This document shows, piece by piece, positions 52,396 to 60,327 of a stretch of 64,000 bases of DNA (position 1 is its first letter; the number at the start of each line of letters is the position of its first letter). The notes under the pieces are model-generated. The model was not told the DNA's origin, made no database searches, and worked only from the letters and a program-made list of their open reading frames with translations. A program made the position numbers and the translations under genes. Origin of the DNA: an uncultured Acidobacteriia bacterium (GTDB taxonomy: Bacteria; Acidobacteriota; Terriglobia; Bryobacterales; Bryobacteraceae); NCBI GenBank assembly GCA_903851195.1, contig CAINNJ010000004.1:620001-684000 (forward strand). The letters are read 5' to 3'.

Positions 52396-53268
52396 TCATA
52401 CGTCGATACCGGAATTATCGTCATCATAGGACGAGCTGTCGTCGGCGGAGTCGTCCGTGTCGTCGGATGCGGTGTCATCGTCCGATGCGGTGTCGTCGTC
52501 GGCTGTGCTGTCGTCGGCTGTGCTGTCGTCGGCGTAGTCGCGGGAATCGTCACTCGCGGCGCTGAGGTGTTCGCGGCGTTCGTGATCGTAATCGTTGTCG
52601 CGGGGACGTTCGTTCTCGTAGTAGTTGTTGTTGATGATAGTTTCGGAGACCGGAGAGATGCCGGCTCCGCCACCCGAGAAGAAACCGCTGGGGCCGCCGA
52701 TGAAACCGCCGCCTCCGCCTCCATAGTAGTTGTCGTGATGGCTGAACAGAGAGGAAATGGCGGAGAAGGCGACCTCTCCGGCGACGACTCCGGCGGCGGT
52801 CTGCGCGGCGTTGCGGAGGAAGCCGGAGAAGCGGCCGCCCTGCGGTTGCGGGGCGTAATCCGGCGGGGCGTACTGGGGCGGGGCATATTGGGGCTGACCG
52901 TACTGCTGCTGGGTGTATTGCGGAAGTGGCGGGGGAGCGGGCGCGGGCGGCGGCGCGGAGGTCTGGTAGCTGCTGGAGCGATAGCCGCCTCCGGGGGTGC
53001 TGGCGGGCGCGGGACGGGGCGGTTCCGGATCCTTCGGCAGAAAGCTCTGCGGGGGCTGCTGCTTCTTCAGGTCTTCCAGCTGCTGCTTCGCCTGATTCAG
53101 CGCCATTTCCTGGATGAGAACGGTCTGCGTGAGGATGTAGAGGGCATCCGGCCGGGCGCCGATGCCGCGGCGAATCAGTTCATCGGCATCGCGATCGATA
53201 GGCGGGGCCGGAGCGTTTCGGATACGGCCCGCGAGCTCTTCTATGAGTTGACGTTCCTGGTCGGTCAT
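52396..53268 (-). CDS. DUF2076 protein with an acidic repeat tail
   Basis: The 290-residue protein has the N-terminal DUF2076 helices (ERQLIEELAGRIRNAP...LYILTQTVLIQEMALNQ), a Pro/Gln-rich middle, a glycine-rich part (GRFSGFLRNAAQTAAGVVAGE) and a C-terminal acidic tail of Asp/Ser/Thr/Ala repeats (about 245-290). The tail comes from tandem DNA repeats near 52440-52530. It may be periplasmic or membrane-associated. GAGGAAA lies before the ATG. Confidence 0.75.
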   Translation of the reverse strand: MTDQERQLIEELAGRIRNAPAPPIDRDADELIRRGIGARPDALYILTQTVLIQEMALNQAKQQLEDLKKQQPPQSFLPKDPEPPRPAPASTPGGGYRSSSYQTSAPPPAPAPPPLPQYTQQQYGQPQYAPPQYAPPDYAPQPQGGRFSGFLRNAAQTAAGVVAGEVAFSAISSLFSHHDNYYGGGGGGFIGGPSGFFSGGGAGISPVSETIINNNYYENERPRDNDYDHERREHLSAASDDSRDYADDSTADDSTADDDTASDDDTASDDTDDSADDSSSYDDDNSGIDV

Positions 53269-53357
53269 CGGGGTGGTTTCCTCTTTTCCTTCAATATGCC
53301 ACTACGACAAGCGAGCACGGTTCGTTCCAACGCTTGCTTTCTCATTGCAAATTACTT

Positions 53358-53363
53358 TATCTT
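53358..53363 (+). promoter_or_regulatory. candidate -10 of the small membrane gene (leaderless type)
   Basis: TATCTT ends seven bases before the ATG at 53371; no ribosome site. Confidence 0.4.
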
Positions 53364-53370
53364 GTAAAGC

Positions 53371-53697
53371 ATGAGAGTGCTCTACTGGCCTTGTCTTCTT
53401 GCGGCAGCCGCTTTTCTGGTTTGGGCGCATACCCATACCGATGAAATTCCGGTGGTGCTGGGTTTTGTCCTGATCGCCGGCGGCATTCTGGGGGCGGCGT
53501 TTCCGAAGCCGTTTGCCGTTACGGTTCTGGTGCTGGGCGCGGCGCTCTTTTGCGCGGAAACGCTGGTGCATTTCGGGGTGCTGCGCGCGCCGTATCCGCC
53601 GAGCGCGGGGCTGCCGTGGGTGGCGCTGGTCGGTTATGTTCCGGCGATTCTCGGCGTGGGGGTGGGGGCTGGTTTGCGTCGCTTCGGCAGCGCATGA
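53371..53697 (+). CDS. small multi-TM membrane protein
   Basis: The 108-residue protein has an N-terminal hydrophobic segment and about four TM segments in all. No family recognised. It is followed by the M49 peptidase gene. Confidence 0.6.
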   Translation: MRVLYWPCLLAAAAFLVWAHTHTDEIPVVLGFVLIAGGILGAAFPKPFAVTVLVLGAALFCAETLVHFGVLRAPYPPSAGLPWVALVGYVPAILGVGVGAGLRRFGSA

Positions 53698-53710
53698 AGG
53701 GACGCCCGGA

Positions 53711-55357
53711 ATGCTATACTTCCGGCCTGTGCGAGTCTTTCTCTCTGTAACCTTATTGCTGACGATGTCCGCAGCGGCATTCGGGCAAACCCCGGCGCAA
53801 CGGCTAGCGCAATGGAAGCGCGTCGAGATGCCGTTTCATTCCGAGGGCCTTTCCGCGCGCGAGAAGCAGATGGTGGCGAAACTGGCGGAGGCTTGCCGGT
53901 TGCTGGACGCGGTGTACTGGCGACAGAGCGACACCGCCGGGCTGGCGCAGTACCAGAGCACGAAGGACCCGGTGCTGAAGGATCTGTTCTTCATCATGGG
54001 CAGCCGGTACGATCTGCTGGATGAGAACAAACCGTTCACGGGCAGCACGCCGCTGGCGCCGGGACATGAGCTGTATCCGCACGACTTGACGCGCGAGGCC
54101 GCGGAGCAGTATGTGGCGAAGCATCCGGAAGATAAGGCCGCGATTTACGACCCGTTCACCGTGGTAAAGCGCAGGGGCGAACGACTGGTCGGGATCCCGT
54201 ATCGCGAGGAGTATAAGGCGCTGCTGGAACCGATGGCGAAAGCGCTGCGCGAGGCCGCGGCGCTGAGCGACGACAAGGCGTTCACGAATTATCTGCGGCT
54301 GCGGGCGGCGGCGCTGCTGACGGACAAGTATTACGAGAGCGATCTGGCCTGGCTCGATCTGAAAGATCCGAAATTCGATCTCATTTTCGCCCCTTATGAG
54401 ACATATCTGGACGATTTGCTGGGCGTGAAGACGTCTTATGGCGCGTCGATTCTGGTGCGGAATGAGGAGGAGAGCCGGAAGCTTGCGTTGTACGAGAAGT
54501 ATGTCCCGCAGATTCAGGAGTCGCTGCCGCTCGAAGCGAGGTTTCGGCCGTCGAAAGCGGGCCATCTGACGCCGCTCGAGGTGATGGACGCGCCATTCCG
54601 TACGGGCGATTTGCTGCACGGGTATCAGGCGGTAGCGGATAATCTGCCGAACGATCCGCGGGTGCACCAGGCGAAAGGGACCAAGAAGATATTCTTTAAA
54701 AACTTCATGGACGCGCGAGTGACGAACGTGGTGCTGCCGATCGCGAAGAAGCTGATGCGGCCGGACCAGGCGGCGAAGGCGACGGCCGAGGGGTATATGG
54801 CGGCGACGGTGCTGCACGAGATCGCGCACGATCTGGGGGCCGAGTTTTCGAAGCCGCAGGGCGGTCCGAACGAAGGGAAACAGCTGCCGATCACGGAGGC
54901 GATGGGACCGGTGTTTTCGGGACTGGAAGAGGCGAAGGCAGACGTAGTCGGCATGTACGGTCTGGCGTGGCTGATGTCGCATGGCGCCGTGCCGGCGGCG
55001 AGGCAGGAGGAGTTCTATTCGTCGTATGTGGCGGGGATCTTCCGGACGCTGCGTTTCGGGACGGGCGAGGCGCACGGGCGCGCCGAGATGATGGAGTTCA
55101 ATTACCTGCTGGAACAGCACGCGCTGGCCGAGGAGGGCGGCCGGTATGTGATCGACTACAAGCGCATCCCGGTGGTGCTGGCGGCGCTGGCGAAAAATCT
55201 GCTGGAGATGGAAGCGACGGGGGACCGGGCGCGGGCGGAGGCATGGATGACGAAGTACGATCGCATGCCTGCCGCCCTGATAACCGCGCTGGCGGCCACT
55301 ACGGATGTCCCGGTGGATGTGTATCCGGTTTATTCGTTTAAAACAGATTTGCCGTAG
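53711..55357 (+). CDS. exported M49-like (dipeptidyl-peptidase III-type) zinc peptidase
   Basis: The 548-residue protein has a signal peptide (about 1-25) and two zinc-binding motifs, HEIAHDLG (His369, Glu370, His373) and LEEAKAD (Glu406/Glu407), in the order used by M49 peptidases. Classic DPP III has HExxGH; here it is a short HExxH, as in other bacterial relatives. ATG 53711 is chosen; TATACT (53715-53720) lies eight bases before a GTG at 53729, so that later start, giving a leaderless message, is possible. Confidence 0.75.
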   Translation: MLYFRPVRVFLSVTLLLTMSAAAFGQTPAQRLAQWKRVEMPFHSEGLSAREKQMVAKLAEACRLLDAVYWRQSDTAGLAQYQSTKDPVLKDLFFIMGSRYDLLDENKPFTGSTPLAPGHELYPHDLTREAAEQYVAKHPEDKAAIYDPFTVVKRRGERLVGIPYREEYKALLEPMAKALREAAALSDDKAFTNYLRLRAAALLTDKYYESDLAWLDLKDPKFDLIFAPYETYLDDLLGVKTSYGASILVRNEEESRKLALYEKYVPQIQESLPLEARFRPSKAGHLTPLEVMDAPFRTGDLLHGYQAVADNLPNDPRVHQAKGTKKIFFKNFMDARVTNVVLPIAKKLMRPDQAAKATAEGYMAATVLHEIAHDLGAEFSKPQGGPNEGKQLPITEAMGPVFSGLEEAKADVVGMYGLAWLMSHGAVPAARQEEFYSSYVAGIFRTLRFGTGEAHGRAEMMEFNYLLEQHALAEEGGRYVIDYKRIPVVLAALAKNLLEMEATGDRARAEAWMTKYDRMPAALITALAATTDVPVDVYPVYSFKTDLP

Positions 55358-55374
55358 TTACTGTAAATCTTTCC

Positions 55375-57012
55375 TTACTGCAAATCTTTCGGCAACGCGC
55401 TCTGGAAGAAATCCGCCACGTCGTGCTTCAGCTTGGCGTGCGAGTCGCTGTCGATATAGAGCATGTGGCCGGACTGGTAGAAATCCCAGCGGATGTTCTG
55501 GTGCTGCTGCGGGCTGAGGCCCATGTGGTTGAAGGTGTATTCGACGGCGTAATAGGGCGTCGCGAGGTCGAAGTATGCGGCGGCCACCAGCACCTTCATG
55601 TACGGATTTTTCACCATCGCCGAGCGGAGCATGGCGGTGGTGTCGCCGAAACCGTTCTGCACGCCGTAGTCCCAGGGCTGGATGCCGCCGCTGGTGTAGT
55701 AGAGCATGTCGGTTTTGTAGCCCAGCTCATTGCGAATGTAGTTGTTGAACATGGTGGTGAAGGGCGGCGTAATCAGGGTGCTGGAGGGATCGTACTCGCT
55801 GGTTTCACCGGTGTTCATGGCGGAAGGGCCGGTCAGGCGGCCGTCGTAGCGGCCGATGGTTTCGTGCTTGTCGCGAAGAAGCTGGCGGGTGAAGTGGGAG
55901 ACGTCCCAGCGCAGATTGCTTTCCTCGATGTAGCGGGCTTCGAGGCCGGTGAAGCGCACGAGTTTTTCGGTGATGGACTTGCGTTCGGCGGCGGTGAGGT
56001 CGTCCCCTTTGGCGAGGGCGGCGGCGTATTCGCCCATGGCGAAGGTCTCGGCGTCTTTCAGGAATGACTTGAGGTCTTTCTTCTGGAGATCCGGGGCGAC
56101 CTTTTTCTGGTACCAGGCATCGGCGGCGTAGGTGGGGAATTCGAGCTGGTAGACCAGGTCGTCGGAGCGGCTCCAGATGGTTTCGAGGTTGAGCGTGGTG
56201 CCGATGAGGATGATGCCGTTGAAGGCGATGCCGCGGTCGATCAGATAGCCCGCGAGTCCGGCGGTGCGGAAGGTGCCGTAGCTTTCACCCGCGATGAAGA
56301 GGGGCGAGGCTTCGCGTTCGTTGCGCAGCAGGTAGAGGCGCATGAACTCGCCGACGGACTGGATATCGCCCTGCACGCCGTTCATGCGGCGGGCGACGTC
56401 GATGGATTTGGCGCGGCTGTAACCGGTGCCGACGGGGTCGATGAAGACGAGATCGGTTTTATCGAGCCAGGTGTTCTGGTTGTCCTTGAGCTGGTAGGGG
56501 GGCGGGGGCATGCTGCCGTTCGGCATCAGTTTTGGGCTGCGGGGACCCATGCCGCCGAGATGTACCCAGACGGAGGCGGAGCCGGGGCCGCCGTTGAAAC
56601 AGAAAGTGACGGGGCGGCGGGCGCGGTCGGTGACGCCGTCGAGCGTGTAGGCCATGTAGAAGATGTGGGCTTCGGTGTCGCCGGAAGCGTTCTTCAGGGG
56701 CATCTGGGCCACGGTGGCAGTGTAGTTGAGCGTCTTGCCGTCGAGGTTGATGGAGTGGTGGGTGACCACGGGCGTTTCATCGATCTCACCGCCGATCGCG
56801 GGGCCGGGGCCTGCCACACCGCCGCCGCGTCCGCCGGCTCTGCCGCCTGGGGTGGCTGCGGCCGCTGCGGGAGCGGGGGCTGTAGAGGGGGTGCTGGCCG
56901 GGACCGGCGCGCCGGGAGCGGCCTGACGGGCGGGCGTCTGTGGCGCGGGAGCGGTTTGCTGGGCCGGCGTTTGCTGGGCGAGCAGGAGGAACAACAGCGA
57001 CGAGAGAAGCAT
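55375..57012 (-). CDS. S10 serine carboxypeptidase
   Basis: The 545-residue exported protein has an N-terminal hydrophobic segment and a long Pro/Ala/Gly-rich region (about 15-75) before the catalytic domain. The substrate/oxyanion motif NGGPGSASVW, nucleophile Ser244 in GESYGT, a later YFDLATP (Asp) and YQSGHMLYI (His) make the S10 triad. It trims C-terminal residues from peptides in the periplasm or outside. TATCAT ends seven bases before the ATG. Confidence 0.92.
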   Translation of the reverse strand: MLLSSLLFLLLAQQTPAQQTAPAPQTPARQAAPGAPVPASTPSTAPAPAAAAATPGGRAGGRGGGVAGPGPAIGGEIDETPVVTHHSINLDGKTLNYTATVAQMPLKNASGDTEAHIFYMAYTLDGVTDRARRPVTFCFNGGPGSASVWVHLGGMGPRSPKLMPNGSMPPPPYQLKDNQNTWLDKTDLVFIDPVGTGYSRAKSIDVARRMNGVQGDIQSVGEFMRLYLLRNEREASPLFIAGESYGTFRTAGLAGYLIDRGIAFNGIILIGTTLNLETIWSRSDDLVYQLEFPTYAADAWYQKKVAPDLQKKDLKSFLKDAETFAMGEYAAALAKGDDLTAAERKSITEKLVRFTGLEARYIEESNLRWDVSHFTRQLLRDKHETIGRYDGRLTGPSAMNTGETSEYDPSSTLITPPFTTMFNNYIRNELGYKTDMLYYTSGGIQPWDYGVQNGFGDTTAMLRSAMVKNPYMKVLVAAAYFDLATPYYAVEYTFNHMGLSPQQHQNIRWDFYQSGHMLYIDSDSHAKLKHDVADFFQSALPKDLQ

Positions 57013-57019
57013 TTGGCTG

Positions 57020-57025
57020 ATGATA
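57020..57025 (-). promoter_or_regulatory. candidate -10 of the S10 gene (leaderless type)
   Basis: Minus-strand TATCAT ends seven bases before the ATG at 57012. No Shine-Dalgarno. Confidence 0.45.
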
Positions 57026-57029
57026 GCGC

Positions 57030-57584
57030 TTATTTTCCGGCCGCCGCAATCTGTTTGACCACGTCCTTCACCAGCGCGTTCGGGATGGGCACGGAGAGGT
57101 TGTACTGCGCGATCTTCCAGACTCCGCCGATCCGCTGGAGGACGCCCGAACCGCGGCAGGGGCCCATGTTCGGGGTGTCGAGCATTTCGTCGAACCAGGC
57201 GATGGCGCCATCGGGCGAGAAGAAGATGAAGCGGTGGTGCGGGGTAAAGGCCCAGGCGGTTTTTCCTTTGAAGTGCGGTTTGGCCCAGGCGCGGAATTCG
57301 GTGGCGGTCCAGCGCTCGGTGGCGTCGGTGCCCATGAAGACGCCGTCGGGAGTGAAATGGCCGAAGTAACGGGCTTCGTCGGCGACGGCGGCGGCGTTGT
57401 GCCAGTCGTTCAGGACGGCGGCGACTTTTTCGGAAGCTCGGGAGCCGTCGGGGGCGGCGCGGTTAGGCCGGGCAACCACCCGTTCAGCCGCTCCCGACGG
57501 CTGCAACCCGAGCGTTTTTTTAGAAGGGCTTTGCGCGGGGAGCACCGGCGCGAGCAGGAGCAGGAGAAGGGCGATTTTCCTCAT
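57030..57584 (-). CDS. exported NTF2/SnoaL-like protein
   Basis: The 184-residue protein has signal peptide MRKIALLLLLLAPVLPAQ. The rest matches the SnoaL-like/DUF4440 cone fold: ARYFGHFTPDGVFMGTDATERWTA, FTPHHRFIFFSPDGAIAWFDEML and VWKIAQYNLSVPIPN (split by eye). It probably binds or turns over a small ligand. ATG 57584 is chosen; the frame continues upstream only as antisense of the MFS gene. Confidence 0.8.
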   Translation of the reverse strand: MRKIALLLLLLAPVLPAQSPSKKTLGLQPSGAAERVVARPNRAAPDGSRASEKVAAVLNDWHNAAAVADEARYFGHFTPDGVFMGTDATERWTATEFRAWAKPHFKGKTAWAFTPHHRFIFFSPDGAIAWFDEMLDTPNMGPCRGSGVLQRIGGVWKIAQYNLSVPIPNALVKDVVKQIAAAGK

Positions 57585-57591
57585 CCCTTCG

Positions 57592-57597
57592 ATTATG
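57592..57597 (-). promoter_or_regulatory. candidate -10 of the NTF2-like gene (leaderless type)
   Basis: Minus-strand CATAAT ends seven bases before the ATG at 57584. AAGGG touches the start codon, too close for a normal ribosome site. Confidence 0.35.
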
Positions 57598-57619
57598 CGG
57601 GTGGGAGGGGACTGTCCTG

Positions 57620-57625
57620 TAAAAT
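57620..57625 (+). promoter_or_regulatory. candidate -10 of the MFS gene (leaderless type)
   Basis: TAAAAT ends five bases before the TTG start at 57631. Confidence 0.35.
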
Positions 57626-57630
57626 TCAGT

Positions 57631-58794
57631 TTGCAGCAGACGCCCCGCACGGCGCCGGTGGTTCTGGCCGGGTTCTGTGCCTTCCTGAATCTCTTCGCCA
57701 CGCAGCCGATTCTGCCTCTGCTCGCGGCGATTTTCCACGCCGGAAAAGCGGCGGTGAGTCTCACGGTGACGGCGGCGACACTGGGCGTGGCGCTGGCCGC
57801 TCCGTTCGCCGGGCGGATCGCGGACCGGGTTGGGCGGAAGCGGGTGATTGTGTGGTCCGTGGTGATGCTGGGGATCGCGACGGCGCTGAGCGCGTCCGCG
57901 TCGACGCTGGGCTGGCTGGTTTTCTGGCGATTTCTGCAGGGGCTGGCGACGCCGGGTGTGTTCGGGGTGACGGTCGCGTATATCAATGACGAGTGGCCGC
58001 CGGAACGGGCGGCTTCGGCGGTGGGCGCGTATGTCAGCGGCACGGTGCTGGGGGGATTCAGCGGGCGCGTGTTGTCGGGGATTCTGAGCGAGAGCCTGAA
58101 CTGGCGCTGGATGTTCGTGATTTTCGGCGTGGTGAATCTGGCGATCGCGGTGTTGCTGGCGATGGGGCTGCCGTCGGAGAGAGCGGGGGTGCATCCTCAT
58201 CACAGCGGCTTTCTGCGGGCGGCCGGGGCGCATTTGCGGAACCGGCGCTTGCTGGCGACGTACGTGTGCGGGTTTTGCGTGTTGTTCACGATGGTGGCGC
58301 TGTTTACGTACGTGACGTTCCATTTGGCCGCGCCGCCGTACCGGTTGGGACCGCGCTGGCTGGGGTCGATCTTCTGCGTTTATCTGGTGGGAGCGGTGGT
58401 GACGCCGTGGGCGGGGCGCGGCATCGACCGGATCGGACACCGGAAGGCGGTTCTGGGCGCGGCGGCGATGGGGGTCACGGGGGCGTTGATCACGCTGGCG
58501 CCGGGGTTGGGATTGATCCTTGTGGGGCTGACGTTTTGCTCGTGCGGCGTGTTTATCGCGCAATCGGCGGCGGTCAGCTATATCGGCACGGTGGCGGAAC
58601 ACAGCCGGGCGCTGGCGGTGGGGCTGTATGTGAGCTTCTACTACGCGGGCGGCAGTTTCGGGTCGTCGGCGCCGGCGTGGTTCTGGGACGCGTATGGCTG
58701 GTCGGGGTGCGTGGGCCTGATCGTGTTCGTGCAGGCGGCGCTGGCGGGCATCGCGTGGTTCGGGTGGCCGCGGCCTATTTTGCGGACGGACTGA
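57631..58794 (+). CDS. MFS transporter (YnfM-like drug efflux type)
   Basis: About 387 residues with 12 TM segments. LAGFCAFLNLFATQPILP in the first TM, GRIADRVGRKRVIVWS (motif A) after TM2 and repeats of these patterns in the second half match DHA1/YnfM transporters. It probably exports drugs or metabolites. TTG 57631 is preferred because it leaves a normal divergent spacer to the NTF2 gene; an ATG at 57595 is also in frame. Its end overlaps the convergent gene by 20 bases. Confidence 0.85.
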   Translation: MQQTPRTAPVVLAGFCAFLNLFATQPILPLLAAIFHAGKAAVSLTVTAATLGVALAAPFAGRIADRVGRKRVIVWSVVMLGIATALSASASTLGWLVFWRFLQGLATPGVFGVTVAYINDEWPPERAASAVGAYVSGTVLGGFSGRVLSGILSESLNWRWMFVIFGVVNLAIAVLLAMGLPSERAGVHPHHSGFLRAAGAHLRNRRLLATYVCGFCVLFTMVALFTYVTFHLAAPPYRLGPRWLGSIFCVYLVGAVVTPWAGRGIDRIGHRKAVLGAAAMGVTGALITLAPGLGLILVGLTFCSCGVFIAQSAAVSYIGTVAEHSRALAVGLYVSFYYAGGSFGSSAPAWFWDAYGWSGCVGLIVFVQAALAGIAWFGWPRPILRTD

Positions 58795-59398
58795 CCGGAG
58801 GCGGAGGCGGCGGTGAAGGCGAAAGGGCTTGGGCGGCGCGCGCGGCTTTCGTTTCTTCGGCGAGGCGGCGGGCCACTTTATCGGCGACATCGGCGAGCGC
58901 GGTGCGGAACTTCGCGCCGCTGCTTTCCTGGGTGGTGGACCAGATCACGTCGCCATCGGAATCCACCAGCCGAACGGAAGCGCCGGCTTCCTGTTTGTTC
59001 TCACGGGAGTGACTTGACTCGTTCTGGGAGATGCCGGTGCTCAGGTTTTGCCGGGAGGAACTGCCGGCGCCGAAGCTGGCGCGGCTGTCGGAACCGGTGC
59101 CTTCGGAGGCGTGGATGCCAATGGAGTCGCTGGTCTGGTGCTCGTCGACGAAGAATTTCTGTTCGGAGGAGCCGCGCAGGGAGGCATCGGCGCGATCCGG
59201 ATTTTCGGTGAGGGTGAAGAGCCCGGAGCGCTGGATGGCGGCGATGAGCATGTCGCGCATCTGGTCGGAGCCGGCGCCGCCGCCGAGCTGGTCCACGTAG
59301 ATCCGGCGGACCTTGGCAAGGGCGATATCGGGCGGCGGATGGAGTTCGACGGCCTGCGCCGTTATCGCCAGCAGCAGGGCGAGGAGGAGGCGGGTCAT
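58775..59398 (-). CDS. exported protein, CsgG/LpoB-like pattern
   Basis: The 207-residue protein has signal peptide MTRLLLALLLAITAQA. The middle has KVRRIYVDQLGGGAG, LIAAIQRSGLFTLTENPDRADASLRGSSEQ, a Ser/Asn-rich low-complexity stretch and SVRLVDSDGDVIWSTTQES. The pattern resembles CsgG/LpoB-type envelope proteins but is not certain. It starts as ATGA overlapping the previous stop, so the pair is one operon. Confidence 0.65.
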   Translation of the reverse strand: MTRLLLALLLAITAQAVELHPPPDIALAKVRRIYVDQLGGGAGSDQMRDMLIAAIQRSGLFTLTENPDRADASLRGSSEQKFFVDEHQTSDSIGIHASEGTGSDSRASFGAGSSSRQNLSTGISQNESSHSRENKQEAGASVRLVDSDGDVIWSTTQESSGAKFRTALADVADKVARRLAEETKAARAAQALSPSPPPPPPVSPSAK

Positions 59399-59847
59399 CC
59401 TTTCCCTGCTTTGCGGGCTTCCTCGTCCTGAAATTCCACGCGCAGTCCGGTGCGGGCTTCGAGGGAGACGAGGAGCGGGCGGATTTCTTCTTTGTTGACC
59501 TGCAGGACCATGGCCTGTTGTTTGCCGTTGTCGTCCGTATAGCCGATGGTGAGGTAGTGCGTGCGGCGTTTGGAGGCGAGGAAGAGCGGCGAGATCAGGA
59601 CGGCTTCGAGGTAACGGCGGCTGACGCGCATGCCGTACTCGAGGGTGTTGATTTCCTTCCACGGGATCCGGAGCGTAGCTCCTGAGGCGGTGAAGCGCAG
59701 GGCGTCATCCTGAGCCAGTTCGATGCGCGCACCGGATTTTTGTTGGATACCGGCAACGGTCCCGCCGACGTACAGGACCCTGCTGCCGCTGCTGTTCGCC
59801 CCGAGCAGGGACGCGAGAGCAAGCAAAGCCGGAAAGGCTTGCTTCAT
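59395..59847 (-). CDS. exported protein of unknown function
   Basis: The 150-residue protein has signal peptide MKQAFPALLALASLLGA. The rest is beta-rich: VLYVGGTVAGIQQKSGARIEL, ISPLFLASKRRTHYLTIGYTD and a charged end. Not recognised. ATGA overlap with the next gene indicates an operon. Confidence 0.65.
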   Translation of the reverse strand: MKQAFPALLALASLLGANSSGSRVLYVGGTVAGIQQKSGARIELAQDDALRFTASGATLRIPWKEINTLEYGMRVSRRYLEAVLISPLFLASKRRTHYLTIGYTDDNGKQQAMVLQVNKEEIRPLLVSLEARTGLRVEFQDEEARKAGKG

Positions 59848-59961
59848 GACTCTGGGATAGCACGGCGGGAGGGAGTTCTTCCATATGGCTTGGCGTTTTT
59901 GAGGGAGTAGGAGCTCCGCCCGAAGTGGCGAGATGGCGTAAAGTGAAGGAACAGGAAGACC

Positions 59962-60321
59962 ATGCAGGACTATGTCGAACAGCGCGCGGGTGGTTACTAC
60001 ATCGCCGGGACCCGGATTGCGCTGGAAAGCATCGTGCAGGCCTTCAAAGACGGGGAATCGCCCGAATCCATTCTGCAATCGTTTCCCGTGGCGGGTCCGC
60101 TCGTTCGCGTGTACGGGGCGATTATTTTCTATCTTGAGAATCAGGACAAGGTAGAGGCTTACCTGAGGGACCAGGAACGCCTCTGGGCGGAAGTGAAGCT
60201 GAAGGAGACAGCGCTGCCGGAAGCTCTGTCGATAAGACTCCGCGAGGCCCGGGGCGGGCGCCGGTTACCAACCGGCGCGCAGACTAACAGTCTGCCCCAC
60301 ATTCGTACCCGCTTCGCTTAG
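59962..60321 (+). CDS. DUF433-family protein with a repeat-encoded tail
   Basis: The 119-residue protein has the DUF433 core (GGYYIAGTRIALESIVQAFKD...SPESILQSFP, then GAIIFYLEN), found in small regulatory/antitoxin proteins. No toxin gene is adjacent. From about residue 98 the coding sequence is the paired-hairpin repeat copy C, so the tail RRLPTGAQTNSLPHI is repeat-derived. AGGA lies six bases before the ATG. Confidence 0.7.
   Translation: MQDYVEQRAGGYYIAGTRIALESIVQAFKDGESPESILQSFPVAGPLVRVYGAIIFYLENQDKVEAYLRDQERLWAEVKLKETALPEALSIRLREARGGRRLPTGAQTNSLPHIRTRFA
60258..60300. repeat. paired-hairpin repeat, copy C (inside the DUF433 gene)
   Basis: Stem 1 is GCGCCGGTT / AACCGGCGC around ACC. Stem 2 is GCAGACT / AGTCTGC around AAC. 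The unit ends in CCCAC. It overlaps the last ~20 codons of the DUF433 gene. Confidence 0.75.
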
Positions 60322-60326
60322 CGGGT
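60307..60326. terminator. hairpin between convergent genes
   Basis: ACCCGCT pairs with AGCGGGT around TCGCTT. It may end both the DUF433 and the ferrochelatase transcripts. Confidence 0.4.
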
Positions 60327-60327
60327 C

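Noticed and set aside
51546-52886. Longer metallo-beta-lactamase with a 167-residue N-terminal extension
   Set aside because: The extension is an antisense reading of the DUF2076 gene; the ATG at 52385 gives a normal signal peptide and B3 length.
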